From: Planctomycetota bacterium
GTDB lineage: Bacteria > Planctomycetota > Phycisphaerae > Phycisphaerales > UBA1924
DNA: 64,000 nt
Direction of reading: 5' to 3'
NCBI GenBank assembly: GCA_018242625.1
Contig: JAFEBO010000001.1
Location: 124,001 to 188,000 of the forward strand
Part shown: piece after piece, positions 1 through 8,267 of the stretch
Layout of the letters: each line of letters starts with the position of its first letter
How positions within the stretch are numbered: the stretch's first letter is position 1
Made by a program: the position numbers and the translations under genes
The notes under the pieces: generated by a model
Told to the model about the DNA's origin: nothing
What the model saw: the letters and a program-made list of their open reading frames with translations, nothing else
The model's database searches: none

Positions 1-2
1 CC

Positions 3-935
3 TGCCGGAACATCTCTCGCGGCGGCATCTCCCTCTTTCACAGCTGCTACCTCCACGAGCGCGGGCGATGCACAACATGGCTCCCCCACCCGCAGAAAGG
101 CGAGGTCGGCATCTTCGGCACGCTCGTCCGGTGCAAGCACCGCGGCGGGATCGTCCACGAGCTCGGCGTCCGCTTCGACAAGCCGATCGACGCCCGCGAA
201 TATGTATCGCTCGACGCCGGCTCCGAAATCTTCAGCCAGGAACGCGTGACGGCCGAGTCGCTTTGCGGCACGCTCCTGCTCGTCGAGCCCGATGAGCAGC
301 AGCAGCGCCTGATGCGACACTTCCTGCGGGAAACCAAGATCCGCCTGCGCTGCGTCGCCTCGCAGACCGAAGCGCTGGCCGCACTCCGCGAGCCGATGGA
401 CCTCATCTTCACCAACTCCGTCCTCCCCGACGGCAGCGGCACGGAACTGGTTTCGGCGATCCGCGCCGTCGGCGTGCGGAGCCCGGTCGTCGTCATCACG
501 CCCGACGCAACCCGGCGATCGCGCCTCGAGGCCCGCGGATCGGTGTGCGACGGAGTCCTGGGAAAGCCGCTCTCGTGCGACCGCGTGCTCCGCGCCGTCG
601 CGGAATTTCTCGGAGGCCCCGGCCGATCCGCGCTCGGACGCTCCTCGACCAGCATCGGCGCGAACGATCCCGGGGCGGATGTCGTCCCCGAGTTCATCGA
701 GCAGCTGCACCAGAGCGCCGGCGAAATGCGCGAAGCCATCGAAAAGGACGATGCGACGGCGTGCGAGCGCCTCTGCATGATGATCATCGGCGCCGCTCCC
801 GCCCTGGGATTTGCATCCATCGTGCCTCCGGCCGAGAGAGCCGTGCAGATGCTCCAGTGGACCAAGAGCGCCAAGGAATCCGCCGTCGTCCTCGCCGATG
901 TGATCAGCATCTGCGAGCAGGCACGCGCCGCCTGA
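3..935 (+). CDS. PilZ domain / pseudo-receiver / Hpt-like protein (5' end cut by window edge)
   Basis: Partial gene whose start lies before the window; the frame is open from base 3. The first roughly 80 residues look like the second half of a PilZ domain, a c-di-GMP binding fold: RNISRGGISLF, then conserved Gly and Cys strands ending in HELGVRFDKPID. A response-regulator receiver fold follows (TLLLVEPDE, later VVVITPD, then GKPLS). At the phospho-acceptor position the sequence is FTNSVLPDGSG, so Asn replaces the usual Asp. The C-terminal 80 residues resemble an Hpt helical bundle, but the segment that should carry His-x-x-Lys-Gly reads CMMIIGAAPALGF, with no His. I infer a c-di-GMP-responsive scaffold rather than a phosphorelay protein. 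The missing N-terminus prevents checking the PilZ RxxxR motif. The EVE gene follows 18 nt downstream. Confidence 0.8.
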   Translation, partial: CRNISRGGISLFHSCYLHERGRCTTWLPHPQKGEVGIFGTLVRCKHRGGIVHELGVRFDKPIDAREYVSLDAGSEIFSQERVTAESLCGTLLLVEPDEQQQRLMRHFLRETKIRLRCVASQTEALAALREPMDLIFTNSVLPDGSGTELVSAIRAVGVRSPVVVITPDATRRSRLEARGSVCDGVLGKPLSCDRVLRAVAEFLGGPGRSALGRSSTSIGANDPGADVVPEFIEQLHQSAGEMREAIEKDDATACERLCMMIIGAAPALGFASIVPPAERAVQMLQWTKSAKESAVVLADVISICEQARAA

Positions 936-953
936 ACCCTCTACGCTCCGGGC

Positions 954-1379
954 GTGCAAACTTTCTTGCTGAAGACCGAGCCCGGCACCTACTCCTACTC
1001 CGACCTCGAGCGCGAAGGACGCACCCGCTGGACGGGCATCACCAATCCCGCCGCGCTGAAAGCGCTGCGGGCGGCACGCAAGGGCGACGCCGCGTTCATC
1101 TATCACACCGGCAACGAGAAGGCCATCGTCGGCATCGCGACCATCGTGAAGGGCGCATATCCCGACCCCGAAAAGCCAGGCGTGACTGTCGCCGGAGAAA
1201 CGAAGTTTCCGGTCATAGACCTTGCCCCCGCGCGCAAGGCGGCCAAGCCCCTCTCGCTCGCCGAGATCCGGGCCGATGAAAGGTTCGCCGATCTTCCGCT
1301 TCTGCGGCAATCACGCCTGAGCGCGATGATCCTGCCGCCCAAAGAGGCCGAACTGATCCGGAAACTGACCCGGCTCTAA
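954..1379 (+). CDS. EVE domain-containing protein
   Basis: Protein of 141 residues that is essentially one EVE domain (PUA-like fold). Family features are visible: FLLKTEPGTYSYSDLER at the N-terminus, WTGITNPAALKAL, the strand GDAAFIYHTGNEKAIVGIA, and PLSLAEIRADERFADLPLLRQSRLS near the end. EVE domains are thought to bind modified bases in DNA or RNA, and stand-alone bacterial members are mostly uncharacterised, so a nucleic-acid role is family knowledge, not something the sequence proves. Translation starts at GTG, which puts the conserved FLLKTEP strand at residue 4. It lies 18 nt after the PilZ/receiver gene and may be co-transcribed with it. Soluble, with no signal peptide. Confidence 0.85.
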   Translation: MQTFLLKTEPGTYSYSDLEREGRTRWTGITNPAALKALRAARKGDAAFIYHTGNEKAIVGIATIVKGAYPDPEKPGVTVAGETKFPVIDLAPARKAAKPLSLAEIRADERFADLPLLRQSRLSAMILPPKEAELIRKLTRL

Positions 1380-1429
1380 GCGGACCATCCCGGTTCTCTT
1401 TCCGAGAAGCCCGCCTCCAGAATCGAAAG

Positions 1430-1504
1430 GGTGGCCAACGGGACTCGAACCCGCGACCCCGAGGATCACAACCTCGTGCTCTAACCAACTGAGCTATGGC
1501 CACC
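1430..1504 (-). tRNA. tRNA-His (anticodon GTG)
   Basis: On the minus strand a complete cloverleaf can be folded: acceptor GTGGCCA/TGGCCAC, a D arm closed by GCTC/GAGC, anticodon stem CGAGG/CCTCG around loop TTGTGAT giving anticodon GTG (His), and a T arm GCGGG/CCCGT with TTCGAGT. A G directly precedes the acceptor stem and opposes a C discriminator, which is the G-1:C73 identity pair of histidine tRNAs and supports the assignment independently of the anticodon. No CCA is encoded at the 3' end. It is the only tRNA found in the window. Confidence 0.96.
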
Positions 1505-1568
1505 ATCGCGCGGCAAATACGTCCGCGGGAGGTAAGTCTATGGCGCGGCCGCTCCGGACTCCACCGCC

Positions 1569-2279
1569 CTAGCTTTTCAGGCCCTTCCTGGCGCCGGCCA
1601 CGTCGACGCCGCCGGTGAACTTGGGCACCGCCGCCTTGTCGTTGAAATACTCAAGAATCCAGCCCAGTTCTCCGGTCCGGTACATCGATACGAACATCTC
1701 GACCGTGCCCGGGCAATATCGCGTCCGGATTCCAGCCTCCAGTTCGGCGATCGCCTTTTCCGCCGCGCCCGCGCCCGTCTCCTTGCGATACGGCCGGATG
1801 CTCGTCATAGCGTCGAATGAATCGATCACGGCAAAGTAGCGGGCCGCAACGGGAATCTGATCCCCCGTCAACCGATCCGGATATCCAAGCCCGTCAAACC
1901 TCTCGTGATGGTGACGCACCAGATCGAGCACGACCGGATCGTCCTCGCCCATACGGATCAGGCGTTCGTGCCCGAGCGTCGTGTGGGTCTTCATGATCTC
2001 GAACTCTTCTTCCGTCAGCTTTCCCGGCTTTTGAAGAATCGATGAAGGGATCTCGATCTTTCCGATGTCGTGCAGGGCCGCCGCAATCGTCAGCCGCTCC
2101 AACTGCTCGCTGTTCACACCCGCTTTTTCCGCCAGCGCACGCGTGTACAACACCACCCGCCAGGTATGAGCGGCGGTGCTCATGTCCTTGGCTTCAAGCA
2201 GCCCCACCATGGCTTCTATAACTTCGGGCGCCAGCAAGCCTGGGAGGGTACGCAGCACGGAAGTCCCTGCTGATATCAT
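1569..2279 (-). CDS. HD-GYP domain protein, probable c-di-GMP phosphodiesterase
   Basis: About 236 residues from the ATG used here, almost entirely an HD-GYP domain, which hydrolyses cyclic di-GMP. The metal-binding motifs are present: His38 in AAHTWRV, His70-Asp71 in LHDIGK, His in KTHTTLGHE, then HHHERFDGLGYPDRL with the GYP at about 132-134, and later AVIDSFDAMTSIRPYR. No sensory domain precedes it, so control would come through expression or partners. The frame stays open to 2396, but the upstream part is the translation of a palindromic repeat, so I start at the first Met after the repeat; no clear Shine-Dalgarno marks it. The gene is divergent from the Ser/Thr kinase. Confidence 0.88.
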   Translation of the reverse strand: MISAGTSVLRTLPGLLAPEVIEAMVGLLEAKDMSTAAHTWRVVLYTRALAEKAGVNSEQLERLTIAAALHDIGKIEIPSSILQKPGKLTEEEFEIMKTHTTLGHERLIRMGEDDPVVLDLVRHHHERFDGLGYPDRLTGDQIPVAARYFAVIDSFDAMTSIRPYRKETGAGAAEKAIAELEAGIRTRYCPGTVEMFVSMYRTGELGWILEYFNDKAAVPKFTGGVDVAGARKGLKS

Positions 2280-2303
2280 CCAACGCGTGGGGAGTGAAGA
2301 AAA

Positions 2304-2379
2304 TGTCATTCCGAACGACCTGACTCCGACTTCGGACGTGCCACCCCCTTCGCACTCTTCTGTGCTCGGAGGGATGACA
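2304..2379. repeat. 76-bp imperfect palindromic (REP/MITE-like) element
   Basis: The ends are inverted: TGTCATTCCGA on the left and TCGGAGGGATGACA on the right, which pair with a 3-nt bulge. Inside, CCGACTTCGG and GCAC-TCTTCT-GTGC can each form a smaller hairpin. The overall shape is that of short interspersed palindromic elements carrying terminal GTCATTCC/GGATGAC motifs. I see only this copy in the window, so its repeat status is inferred. It fills most of the gap between the HD-GYP and kinase genes, and its right end contains the kinase ATG. Confidence 0.55.
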
Positions 2380-4848
2380 AGGCAGGGACATTCCATCGGG
2401 CCCTACCGGCTGCTCTCGATGCTCGGCGAAGGCGGCTTCGGGGAAGTCTGGCTCGCCGAACGGCGCGAGCCCATCGTTCAGCGCGTCGCCATCAAGATCA
2501 TCAAGCCCGGCATGGATTCGCGTGCCGTGATCGCCCGCTTCGAACAGGAACGCCAGGCGCTGGCGATGATGGATCATCCCAACGTCGCCCGTGTCTTCGA
2601 CGCGGGCACGACGCAGCAGGGACGCCCCTACTTCGTCATGGAGTATGTCAGCGGCGAATCGATCACGGAATACTGCGACCGCAACAGGATGACGCTCCGC
2701 GACCGACTCCTCCTCTTCAAAACCGTGTGCGATGCCGTCCAGCACGCCCACCTCAAGGGCATAATCCACCGCGATCTCAAGCCCAGCAACATCCTTATCG
2801 AAACGATCGACCAGCGCCCCGTGGCCAAGGTCATCGACTTCGGCGTCGCCAAGGCCATGTCCGGCTCGCTCACGGAGATGACTGTCTACACAGAGGTCGG
2901 CCAGGTCATCGGCACCCCGGAGTACATGAGCCCCGAGCAGGCCGAGGTCGGCGGACGCGACGTCGATACCCGTTCGGATATCTACTCGCTGGGCGTCGTG
3001 CTCTACGAGCTTCTCACCGGCTTCAAGCCCTTCGACTCTCAGACCCTCCGCGACAAGGGATACGACGAGATCCGGCGCATCATCCGGGAGGTCGATCCGC
3101 CCCGGCCCAGCACCCGCATCCTCACCTGGACCGGTCGGCGCGCCAGCCCCGAGACCTCCGCTCTCGCCCACGAAATAGCCAAGTGCCGGCGGATCGACCC
3201 GCCCGAGCTTGTGCACGCATTGCGCCGCGAACTGGAATGGATACCCCTTCGCGCCATGCGGAAAGAGCGGAACGAGCGCTACCTCACCCCGATCGCTCTC
3301 GCCGAAGACATCCAGCGCTACCTCGATGGACAGCCGCTGCAGGCAGGCCCGGACAGCGCCTCTTACAAGGCCCGCAAGTTCCTTCGAAGAAATCGGGCCT
3401 CCGCCGCCGCCGTTTCGGTCCTGCTGCTCATCCTGATTCTCGGCTTCGCGGGAACGGCGTGGGGCTGGCGCCGCGCGGCATCCGAAAGCCAGGCCGCCCG
3501 GCGAGCCGAGGCGCTCGCAAAGGCCGCCGAAGCCGATTCACAGCGCCGCCGTCAGCAGGCCGAATCAACGCTCAAATTCCTGACGGGCGTGCTCCAGGAC
3601 TCCAACGCCGTTCAGAACCGCGGCACCGGTTTCACCGTCCGCGAAATGCTCGACATTGCAGGCAAGCGCATCTCCACCGAGTTCAAGGACAACCCCGAAG
3701 GCCGCATCGCCGTCCAATCCGTCGTGGCAGACGCCTACGCCAATCTCGGACTTGATGGCGAGGCGATCCCCTTCCACGAAGATGCTCTCAAGAGCGCCAT
3801 CGACCTCTACGGTCCCGAAAGCGAGACAGTCGCCCACATCAAGTTCCGCCTCGCCTGCGAGATGGCGAGCCTCCCGGGCCACGAAGATCTCATCCCGAAA
3901 GTCGAAGCCCTGCTGCAGGAGTCTGTCGCGCTCTCTCGGAAGCTTTACGGCGAGAGCGACCCGCGAACCTCGCGCATGACCGGGATGCTCTCGCAGTTCT
4001 ACGCCAACACCGGGAACCTGGCAAAGCAGGAGAGTTTCTACATCGAGAGCCTGCGTCTCATGCCCAACAACTGGGGAAAATCACCGCAGCAGCTGCACGA
4101 AGACATCGAGAACGTGGTCAGGCTCGCCAACGACCAGGCAGCACGCGGCGAATGGGAATCGGCGCAGAAAACTCTGCTCGGCTACGCGGAGCAGTACTTC
4201 GCTTTCCCCGGAATGCGCTCCAATTTCCCGGATTCCACCGCGATCCTGGCGGGCGTATTCGCCGACCGCGGTTACAAGTTCGCCGGACGGGCCGCCACCC
4301 AGATCGCGCTGAAAGTCGCCCAGGACGAATACCGCGAAAAGCCAGAGTCCATGGCCGCCACGCAGTTCTTCTCCGCGGAGTCTCTCAGCAGGTGCGGGTA
4401 CAAACAGGAAGCGGTCGAACTGCTCGACAAGTGGCTCGAATTCCAGCGCAAGGCCACGCTGAAAGATTCGGTCGGCATGATCGCAAATCTGGCGGCGGGC
4501 GGCTCGGCATACGGCCACGCCGATCAGTTCGAGACGGCCGAAAAGCTGCACCTGGAATCGATCAAGCTGGCCGAAGGACAGGACGCGGCCGTCCGGGTCA
4601 ACGCCGCGCTGCGTTACGCCGGCACGCTTCGGAGCCACGGGAAAATTGACGAGGCCGTGCGGGTCGCCACGGGCGCGTACGACACCGCGGCGTCCGCGCT
4701 GGGTATCCGCTCCAAGCAGGCAAAGTCCGCAGCGCAGTTTCTTGAAACGCTCGCCAAGGCCCGCTCCGATACCGCGGGAATAAAGAAGTGGTCCGCCCGG
4801 GCGCAAGGAAAAGAAGAGCCCGACTCCCCGGCTACGCCCTCGCGTTGA
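2374..4848 (+). CDS. Ser/Thr protein kinase with TPR-like C-terminal half
   Basis: Membrane-anchored Hanks-type kinase of 824 residues. Kinase motifs in order: glycine loop [10 protein letters not shown] (about 17-26), VAIK with Lys41, HRDLKPSN (132-139, catalytic Asp134), DFGVAK (155-160), [10 protein letters not shown], and [16 protein letters not shown]. One hydrophobic segment near 345-365 is followed by a coiled Ala/Arg/Glu-rich stretch and a helical repeat region with TPR character to the end, probably periplasmic. This matches the common planctomycete kinase-TPR class; the substrate is unknown. The chosen ATG lies inside the right end of a palindromic repeat and overlaps its own GGAGGG, so GTG 2362 or a more distal start is possible. 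The 3' end overlaps convergent lipA by 17 nt. Confidence 0.93.
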   Translation: MTRQGHSIGPYRLLSMLGEGGFGEVWLAERREPIVQRVAIKIIKPGMDSRAVIARFEQERQALAMMDHPNVARVFDAGTTQQGRPYFVMEYVSGESITEYCDRNRMTLRDRLLLFKTVCDAVQHAHLKGIIHRDLKPSNILIETIDQRPVAKVIDFGVAKAMSGSLTEMTVYTEVGQVIGTPEYMSPEQAEVGGRDVDTRSDIYSLGVVLYELLTGFKPFDSQTLRDKGYDEIRRIIREVDPPRPSTRILTWTGRRASPETSALAHEIAKCRRIDPPELVHALRRELEWIPLRAMRKERNERYLTPIALAEDIQRYLDGQPLQAGPDSASYKARKFLRRNRASAAAVSVLLLILILGFAGTAWGWRRAASESQAARRAEALAKAAEADSQRRRQQAESTLKFLTGVLQDSNAVQNRGTGFTVREMLDIAGKRISTEFKDNPEGRIAVQSVVADAYANLGLDGEAIPFHEDALKSAIDLYGPESETVAHIKFRLACEMASLPGHEDLIPKVEALLQESVALSRKLYGESDPRTSRMTGMLSQFYANTGNLAKQESFYIESLRLMPNNWGKSPQQLHEDIENVVRLANDQAARGEWESAQKTLLGYAEQYFAFPGMRSNFPDSTAILAGVFADRGYKFAGRAATQIALKVAQDEYREKPESMAATQFFSAESLSRCGYKQEAVELLDKWLEFQRKATLKDSVGMIANLAAGGSAYGHADQFETAEKLHLESIKLAEGQDAAVRVNAALRYAGTLRSHGKIDEAVRVATGAYDTAASALGIRSKQAKSAAQFLETLAKARSDTAGIKKWSARAQGKEEPDSPATPSR

Positions 4849-5863
4849 CGATGTCCGTCAGAACATCGGCCTGGTGGTCCGCGTGATAGCTGCTGCGTAC
4901 GAGCGGCCCGCTCTCCACAACCTTGAAGCCACGCTTCAACCCCTCCTGCCGGAACATCGCAAAGCTGTCCGGGTGCACCCAGCGGTCCATCGGAAGGTGG
5001 TTACGCGTCGGTTGCAGATACTGCCCGATCGTCAGAATGTCGCACGAGCCCTTCTCGGTGGCCGTGCGCGCGATCACGTCGCTCATCAGGTCGAGCACTT
5101 CCTCGTCCCGCTCGCCGATGCCCACCATGATCCCGGTCTTGGCGACGCCACCCTGGTCCTTCACACGCCGCAGCAGTTCCAGCGAACGGTCGAATTTCGC
5201 GCTCGGACGCACCGCCGGATACATACGACGGACCGTCTCCAGGTTGTGGTTGATGATGTGCGGCTTTGCATCGATCACCATCTGCAGCGCCGGCCAGTTT
5301 CCCTCAAAGTCGGGAATCAGAACTTCGACGCTCATGTTGGGGCAGACCTCACGCGTCCGGATGATCGTCTCCGCCCAGATCCCCGCCCCGCCATCGGAAA
5401 GTTCGTCCCGATTCACGCTGGTAATCACAACGTGCTTGAGCCCCATGAGCGCCAGGCTTTCGGCCACTCGACGAGGCTCATCCCGGTCAACCGTTCCCGG
5501 GCGGCCGGTCTTCACATTGCAAAAGCCGCACGCCCGGGTGCAGGTATCCCCCAGGATCATGATCGTCGCCACACCCCGGGCCCAGCACTCGCCCATATTC
5601 GGGCATCCGGCTTCCTCGCAGACCGTGTGCAACTTATGGCTGTCCATGATGTTGCGCAGCCGGTTGTACCCCGGACCGCCCGGCACCTTGGCCTTTAGCC
5701 ACGGGGGCTTGCGCTTCACCTGCAACTGCTCACGAGCTTCACCCTGGTTGTTCAAAATCATCCCGCTCAGGCTGAAAACAGGCTGATCGACCCTCCGAAG
5801 GGGGTCACCGCCCGCAGGCCTGGGATGCCTGGCAAGCGTCTTGGCGAGGGCTTCAGAGGTCAT
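4832..5863 (-). CDS. lipA: lipoyl synthase
   Basis: Radical-SAM enzyme that inserts two sulfur atoms into protein-bound octanoyl groups to form the lipoyl cofactor. With this start (343 residues) both iron-sulfur clusters are visible: the auxiliary cluster motif [12 protein letters not shown] (Cys82, 87, 93) and the SAM cluster CTRACGFC (Cys108, 112, 115). The C-terminal RSSYHA supplies the conserved Ser ligand of the auxiliary cluster. Start choice is uncertain: ATG at 5914 or 5761 (309 residues, closer to the usual length) are alternatives, and none has a clear Shine-Dalgarno. Its stop overlaps the convergent kinase gene by 17 nt. A substrate protein, GcvH, is encoded at 37177. Confidence 0.96.
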   Translation of the reverse strand: MTSEALAKTLARHPRPAGGDPLRRVDQPVFSLSGMILNNQGEAREQLQVKRKPPWLKAKVPGGPGYNRLRNIMDSHKLHTVCEEAGCPNMGECWARGVATIMILGDTCTRACGFCNVKTGRPGTVDRDEPRRVAESLALMGLKHVVITSVNRDELSDGGAGIWAETIIRTREVCPNMSVEVLIPDFEGNWPALQMVIDAKPHIINHNLETVRRMYPAVRPSAKFDRSLELLRRVKDQGGVAKTGIMVGIGERDEEVLDLMSDVIARTATEKGSCDILTIGQYLQPTRNHLPMDRWVHPDSFAMFRQEGLKRGFKVVESGPLVRSSYHADHQADVLTDIVNARA

Positions 5864-6198
5864 TCCGGGCGGGAGTGTTCCCCCGGAAGGGCTTGCAGGG
5901 TCGCTGGGGCGCATGAACCCAACTGTAGGTCGGCCCCGGTTTATCCCCAGAATCCGCCCCGGCCGGACCACCCGGGCATCTTCTGCGCGAACCTTCATCC
6001 TGCGGCGAACGAAGGTCCGATCAAAACCGTTCGGGCGAACAGCCGATGCAAGAGAGTGGAGTTCAGCGTCCGAAAGCCTTCCCCGCCACGCGACCGGTCC
6101 AAACTGCCACCGCGAGGTAGACAATCTCTGGTTCCGTGGTAGGGTTGCCCGATTGCAACCGCCGGAGCCGGGGCTACAGATCCGATCAGGAGCCGACT
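5864..6198. other. intergenic region between divergent lipA and the export lipoprotein gene
   Basis: About 335 bases without a convincing gene. It must hold the promoters of divergent lipA and the export cluster, but no good -35/-10 pair stands out. Open frames here are extensions of lipA or GC-driven noise with no recognisable protein. No tRNA, riboswitch or strong hairpin was seen. Confidence 0.5.
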
Positions 6199-8040
6199 TT
6201 GAAGCCCGCCGCCAGAAACCCCAACGAACCTCTTTTTCCCGCACGAATTGCCCGTTCCAGAGCGGCCGTCGGGCTTGCCGCGGCTGCTGGTGGCGTCCTG
6301 AGCCTGGGCCTCATCGGGTGCGAATCCGACTCCTTCATTGATCCCAGCGTCATGGGCCGCTGGGAGCACACGCCCACCAAGGTCCCCATCCTGGAACGCA
6401 TCGCCAGCATCGAGGACGCCAAGGGCGATCTGGTCGAACACAGCGCTCCCACCGCCGAAGATCTTTACACCGATTCACGGGATTACCGCGTCGGCGCGGG
6501 CGACACCCTCACTATTCAGATCTGGGAATTCGTGCAGACCGGCGCACCGCCTGAGAACTTCGAACGAGTCGTCGATCCCATCGGCATGATCGAGCTCCCC
6601 CAGCTCGGCCGCCTCTTTGTTTCCGGCAAGACCATCGAGCAGGTCCGCGACGTTGTCACCGAGGGGATGAAGAAATACACATCTGACCCCCTCGTCGCCG
6701 TCGACATCCGCCAGCTCCGCCAGCAGACCTTCACCCTTGTCGGCTCCGTCGAGCGCCCCGGCCCCTACTTCATCCCATCCACCGACTACAAGCTCATCGA
6801 GGCCATCACCGCCGGCGGCCGCATCGACGACAACACGAAGGAAATCTTTGTCATTCGGCAGGTTGCGCTCGACGAGCGGGCGATGAGCCCCCGCGATACC
6901 CGCCGCTCGCCTCTGCCCGGAAGCGATCAATCCCGCCCTTCAGCCCCGGGCGAGCCGAGCTCCCCGGCCCAGCCCCCAAAGAGCGGCGAATCGCTCATCG
7001 ATCTGATCGACCAGCTCTCCGCCCCCAAGGACAAAGCGCCGGGATCGCCCTCGGACATTCCGGCGGCCACTCCCGCCTCCGAGCCCCCCATTCCAATGCC
7101 CGATGCGCCGAGCGTCAAGCCGGCAAATCCGCCCGCGCCGGCAAATCCCGCTCCGGCAAGCCCGCCCCCAAGCAACCCGGCTCCGGCCAACCCCGCGCCG
7201 AGCAATCCGGCCCCCGAGCCCAAGCCTCAGGACCCCGCCAAGCCGCCGATCGACCTGCCCTCTCCCGGCGCTCTCGGCGACTACTCGCCGCGCCCGGTCC
7301 TCGCTCGCGCCGAGCGTCGGGCCGCATACTCCGACGGCCCCAGCAGCGGTTCAGGGTCCACGCCGACCATCGAACTTCCCGAAAACACCCGTACCGCCCA
7401 GCCAGCCGCCACACCTTCCGAGCCGCAAAGCTCCTGGGTCTTTATTGATGGCAAGTGGGTGCAGTTGGCCAACGCGCCCGCCGCCCTCGCAAATAAGGAT
7501 GACAAGAAGGTCGCGGAGAAGCCCCGCGTGATGGCTCAGCGCGTCATCCGAATTCCGTACAAGCAGCTTTTGAACGGTGATTCGAGCCTGAACATCGTCG
7601 TTCGGCCGGGCGACGTCGTTCGGATTCCATCGCTGCCTCGTGGCGAGGTTTATCTCGCCGGGCAGGTAAACCGCCCCGGCGTGTACAACCTTTCAGACAC
7701 CGGCCGCCTCACCCTGCTGCGCGCCGTGAGCTCGGCTTCCGGTGGCCTTTCCAACCTGGCCATCCCTGAGCGCGTCGACCTCATCCGCGTCGTGGGTGAC
7801 GGGCAGCAGGCGATGATCCGCCTGGACATGCGCGCTATCGCCGAGGGCACCCAGCCCGACGTCTATCTGAAAGCCGACGACATGGTGAACGTCGGCACAA
7901 ACTTCTGGGCCTTCCCGCTCGCCGTGCTTCGCAACGGTTTCCGGGCGAACTACGGCTGGGGCCTGGTCATCGACCGGAATTTCGGCTCGGACGTTTTCGG
8001 CGTCCCGCCGGAATCCCAGAACAACAACTTCTTCGGATAA
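6199..8040 (+). CDS. polysaccharide export outer-membrane lipoprotein (Wza/SLBB family)
   Basis: Outer-membrane export component of 613 residues. A lipoprotein signal peptide ends in LSLGLIGC (Cys about 38). The polysaccharide export domain begins near residue 96 ([16 protein letters not shown]), followed by an SLBB-like strand set ([14 protein letters not shown], about 178) and a second SLBB region late in the protein ([17 protein letters not shown], about 482). Between them lies a roughly 200-residue Pro/Ala/Ser-rich linker not usual in Wza. The start is TTG at 6199, supported by AGGAG seven nt upstream, and it gives a proper signal peptide. It heads a same-strand cluster with exosortase, TPR protein, Wzc-like ATPase, epimerase and sugar-1-phosphate transferase, so a role in exopolysaccharide secretion is likely. 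Confidence 0.93.
   Translation: MKPAARNPNEPLFPARIARSRAAVGLAAAAGGVLSLGLIGCESDSFIDPSVMGRWEHTPTKVPILERIASIEDAKGDLVEHSAPTAEDLYTDSRDYRVGAGDTLTIQIWEFVQTGAPPENFERVVDPIGMIELPQLGRLFVSGKTIEQVRDVVTEGMKKYTSDPLVAVDIRQLRQQTFTLVGSVERPGPYFIPSTDYKLIEAITAGGRIDDNTKEIFVIRQVALDERAMSPRDTRRSPLPGSDQSRPSAPGEPSSPAQPPKSGESLIDLIDQLSAPKDKAPGSPSDIPAATPASEPPIPMPDAPSVKPANPPAPANPAPASPPPSNPAPANPAPSNPAPEPKPQDPAKPPIDLPSPGALGDYSPRPVLARAERRAAYSDGPSSGSGSTPTIELPENTRTAQPAATPSEPQSSWVFIDGKWVQLANAPAALANKDDKKVAEKPRVMAQRVIRIPYKQLLNGDSSLNIVVRPGDVVRIPSLPRGEVYLAGQVNRPGVYNLSDTGRLTLLRAVSSASGGLSNLAIPERVDLIRVVGDGQQAMIRLDMRAIAEGTQPDVYLKADDMVNVGTNFWAFPLAVLRNGFRANYGWGLVIDRNFGSDVFGVPPESQNNNFFG
7120..7227 (+). repeat. Pro/Ala/Asn-rich tandem repeat inside the export lipoprotein
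   Basis: Imperfect units of the type NPAP/SNPAP ([14 protein letters not shown] followed by [13 protein letters not shown]) cover residues about 308-343. The DNA shows repeated aatccggctccggcc-like blocks. It forms part of a flexible linker between the two SLBB-containing halves and could vary in length between strains. Confidence 0.8.
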
Positions 8041-8267
8041 TCCCTTACAACAGGCAAAACCTGCGCTTCTGGCGCGGGAAGTTGGCCATCGACGCCGAAC
8101 AGGCGGGTGGTTGGGCCACGTACGGCTAGAGAACCCGCCGGTTGACGGCGCGGGTTGTGGTTTGGCCTTGATCTGCCGGCTCGGCTGGTCGATCAGCCAA
8201 GAATTACCTCCACGATTTGATGCGTGGCGGGACATTCTGCAGGCAGACTGGCCGCGCCCGTCGAAGG
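8041..8267 (+). other. hairpin-rich leader between the export lipoprotein and exosortase genes
   Basis: This 227-nt gap has no gene. Three stems can be drawn: CCTGCGC/GCGCGGG at 8060-8078 with a 5-nt loop and one G-U pair; CGCC/GGCG inside TGGCC/GGCCA at about 8083-8117; and AACCCGC/GCGGGTT at 8132-8156. None is followed by a U tract, so they are not typical intrinsic terminators. It could be a processed spacer or a structured 5' leader of the exosortase gene. I match it to no known riboswitch class. Confidence 0.35.

Noticed and set aside
6153-6180. A TTGCAA-16 nt-TACAGA promoter before the export lipoprotein gene
   Set aside because: The match is poor and the start codon would be only about 12 nt from the transcription start, with the ribosome binding site at its edge.
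8041-8267. A c-di-GMP (GEMM) riboswitch before the exosortase gene
   Set aside because: The hairpins lack the conserved GGGACGCAAAGCC-like core and tetraloop/receptor, so no known class fits.
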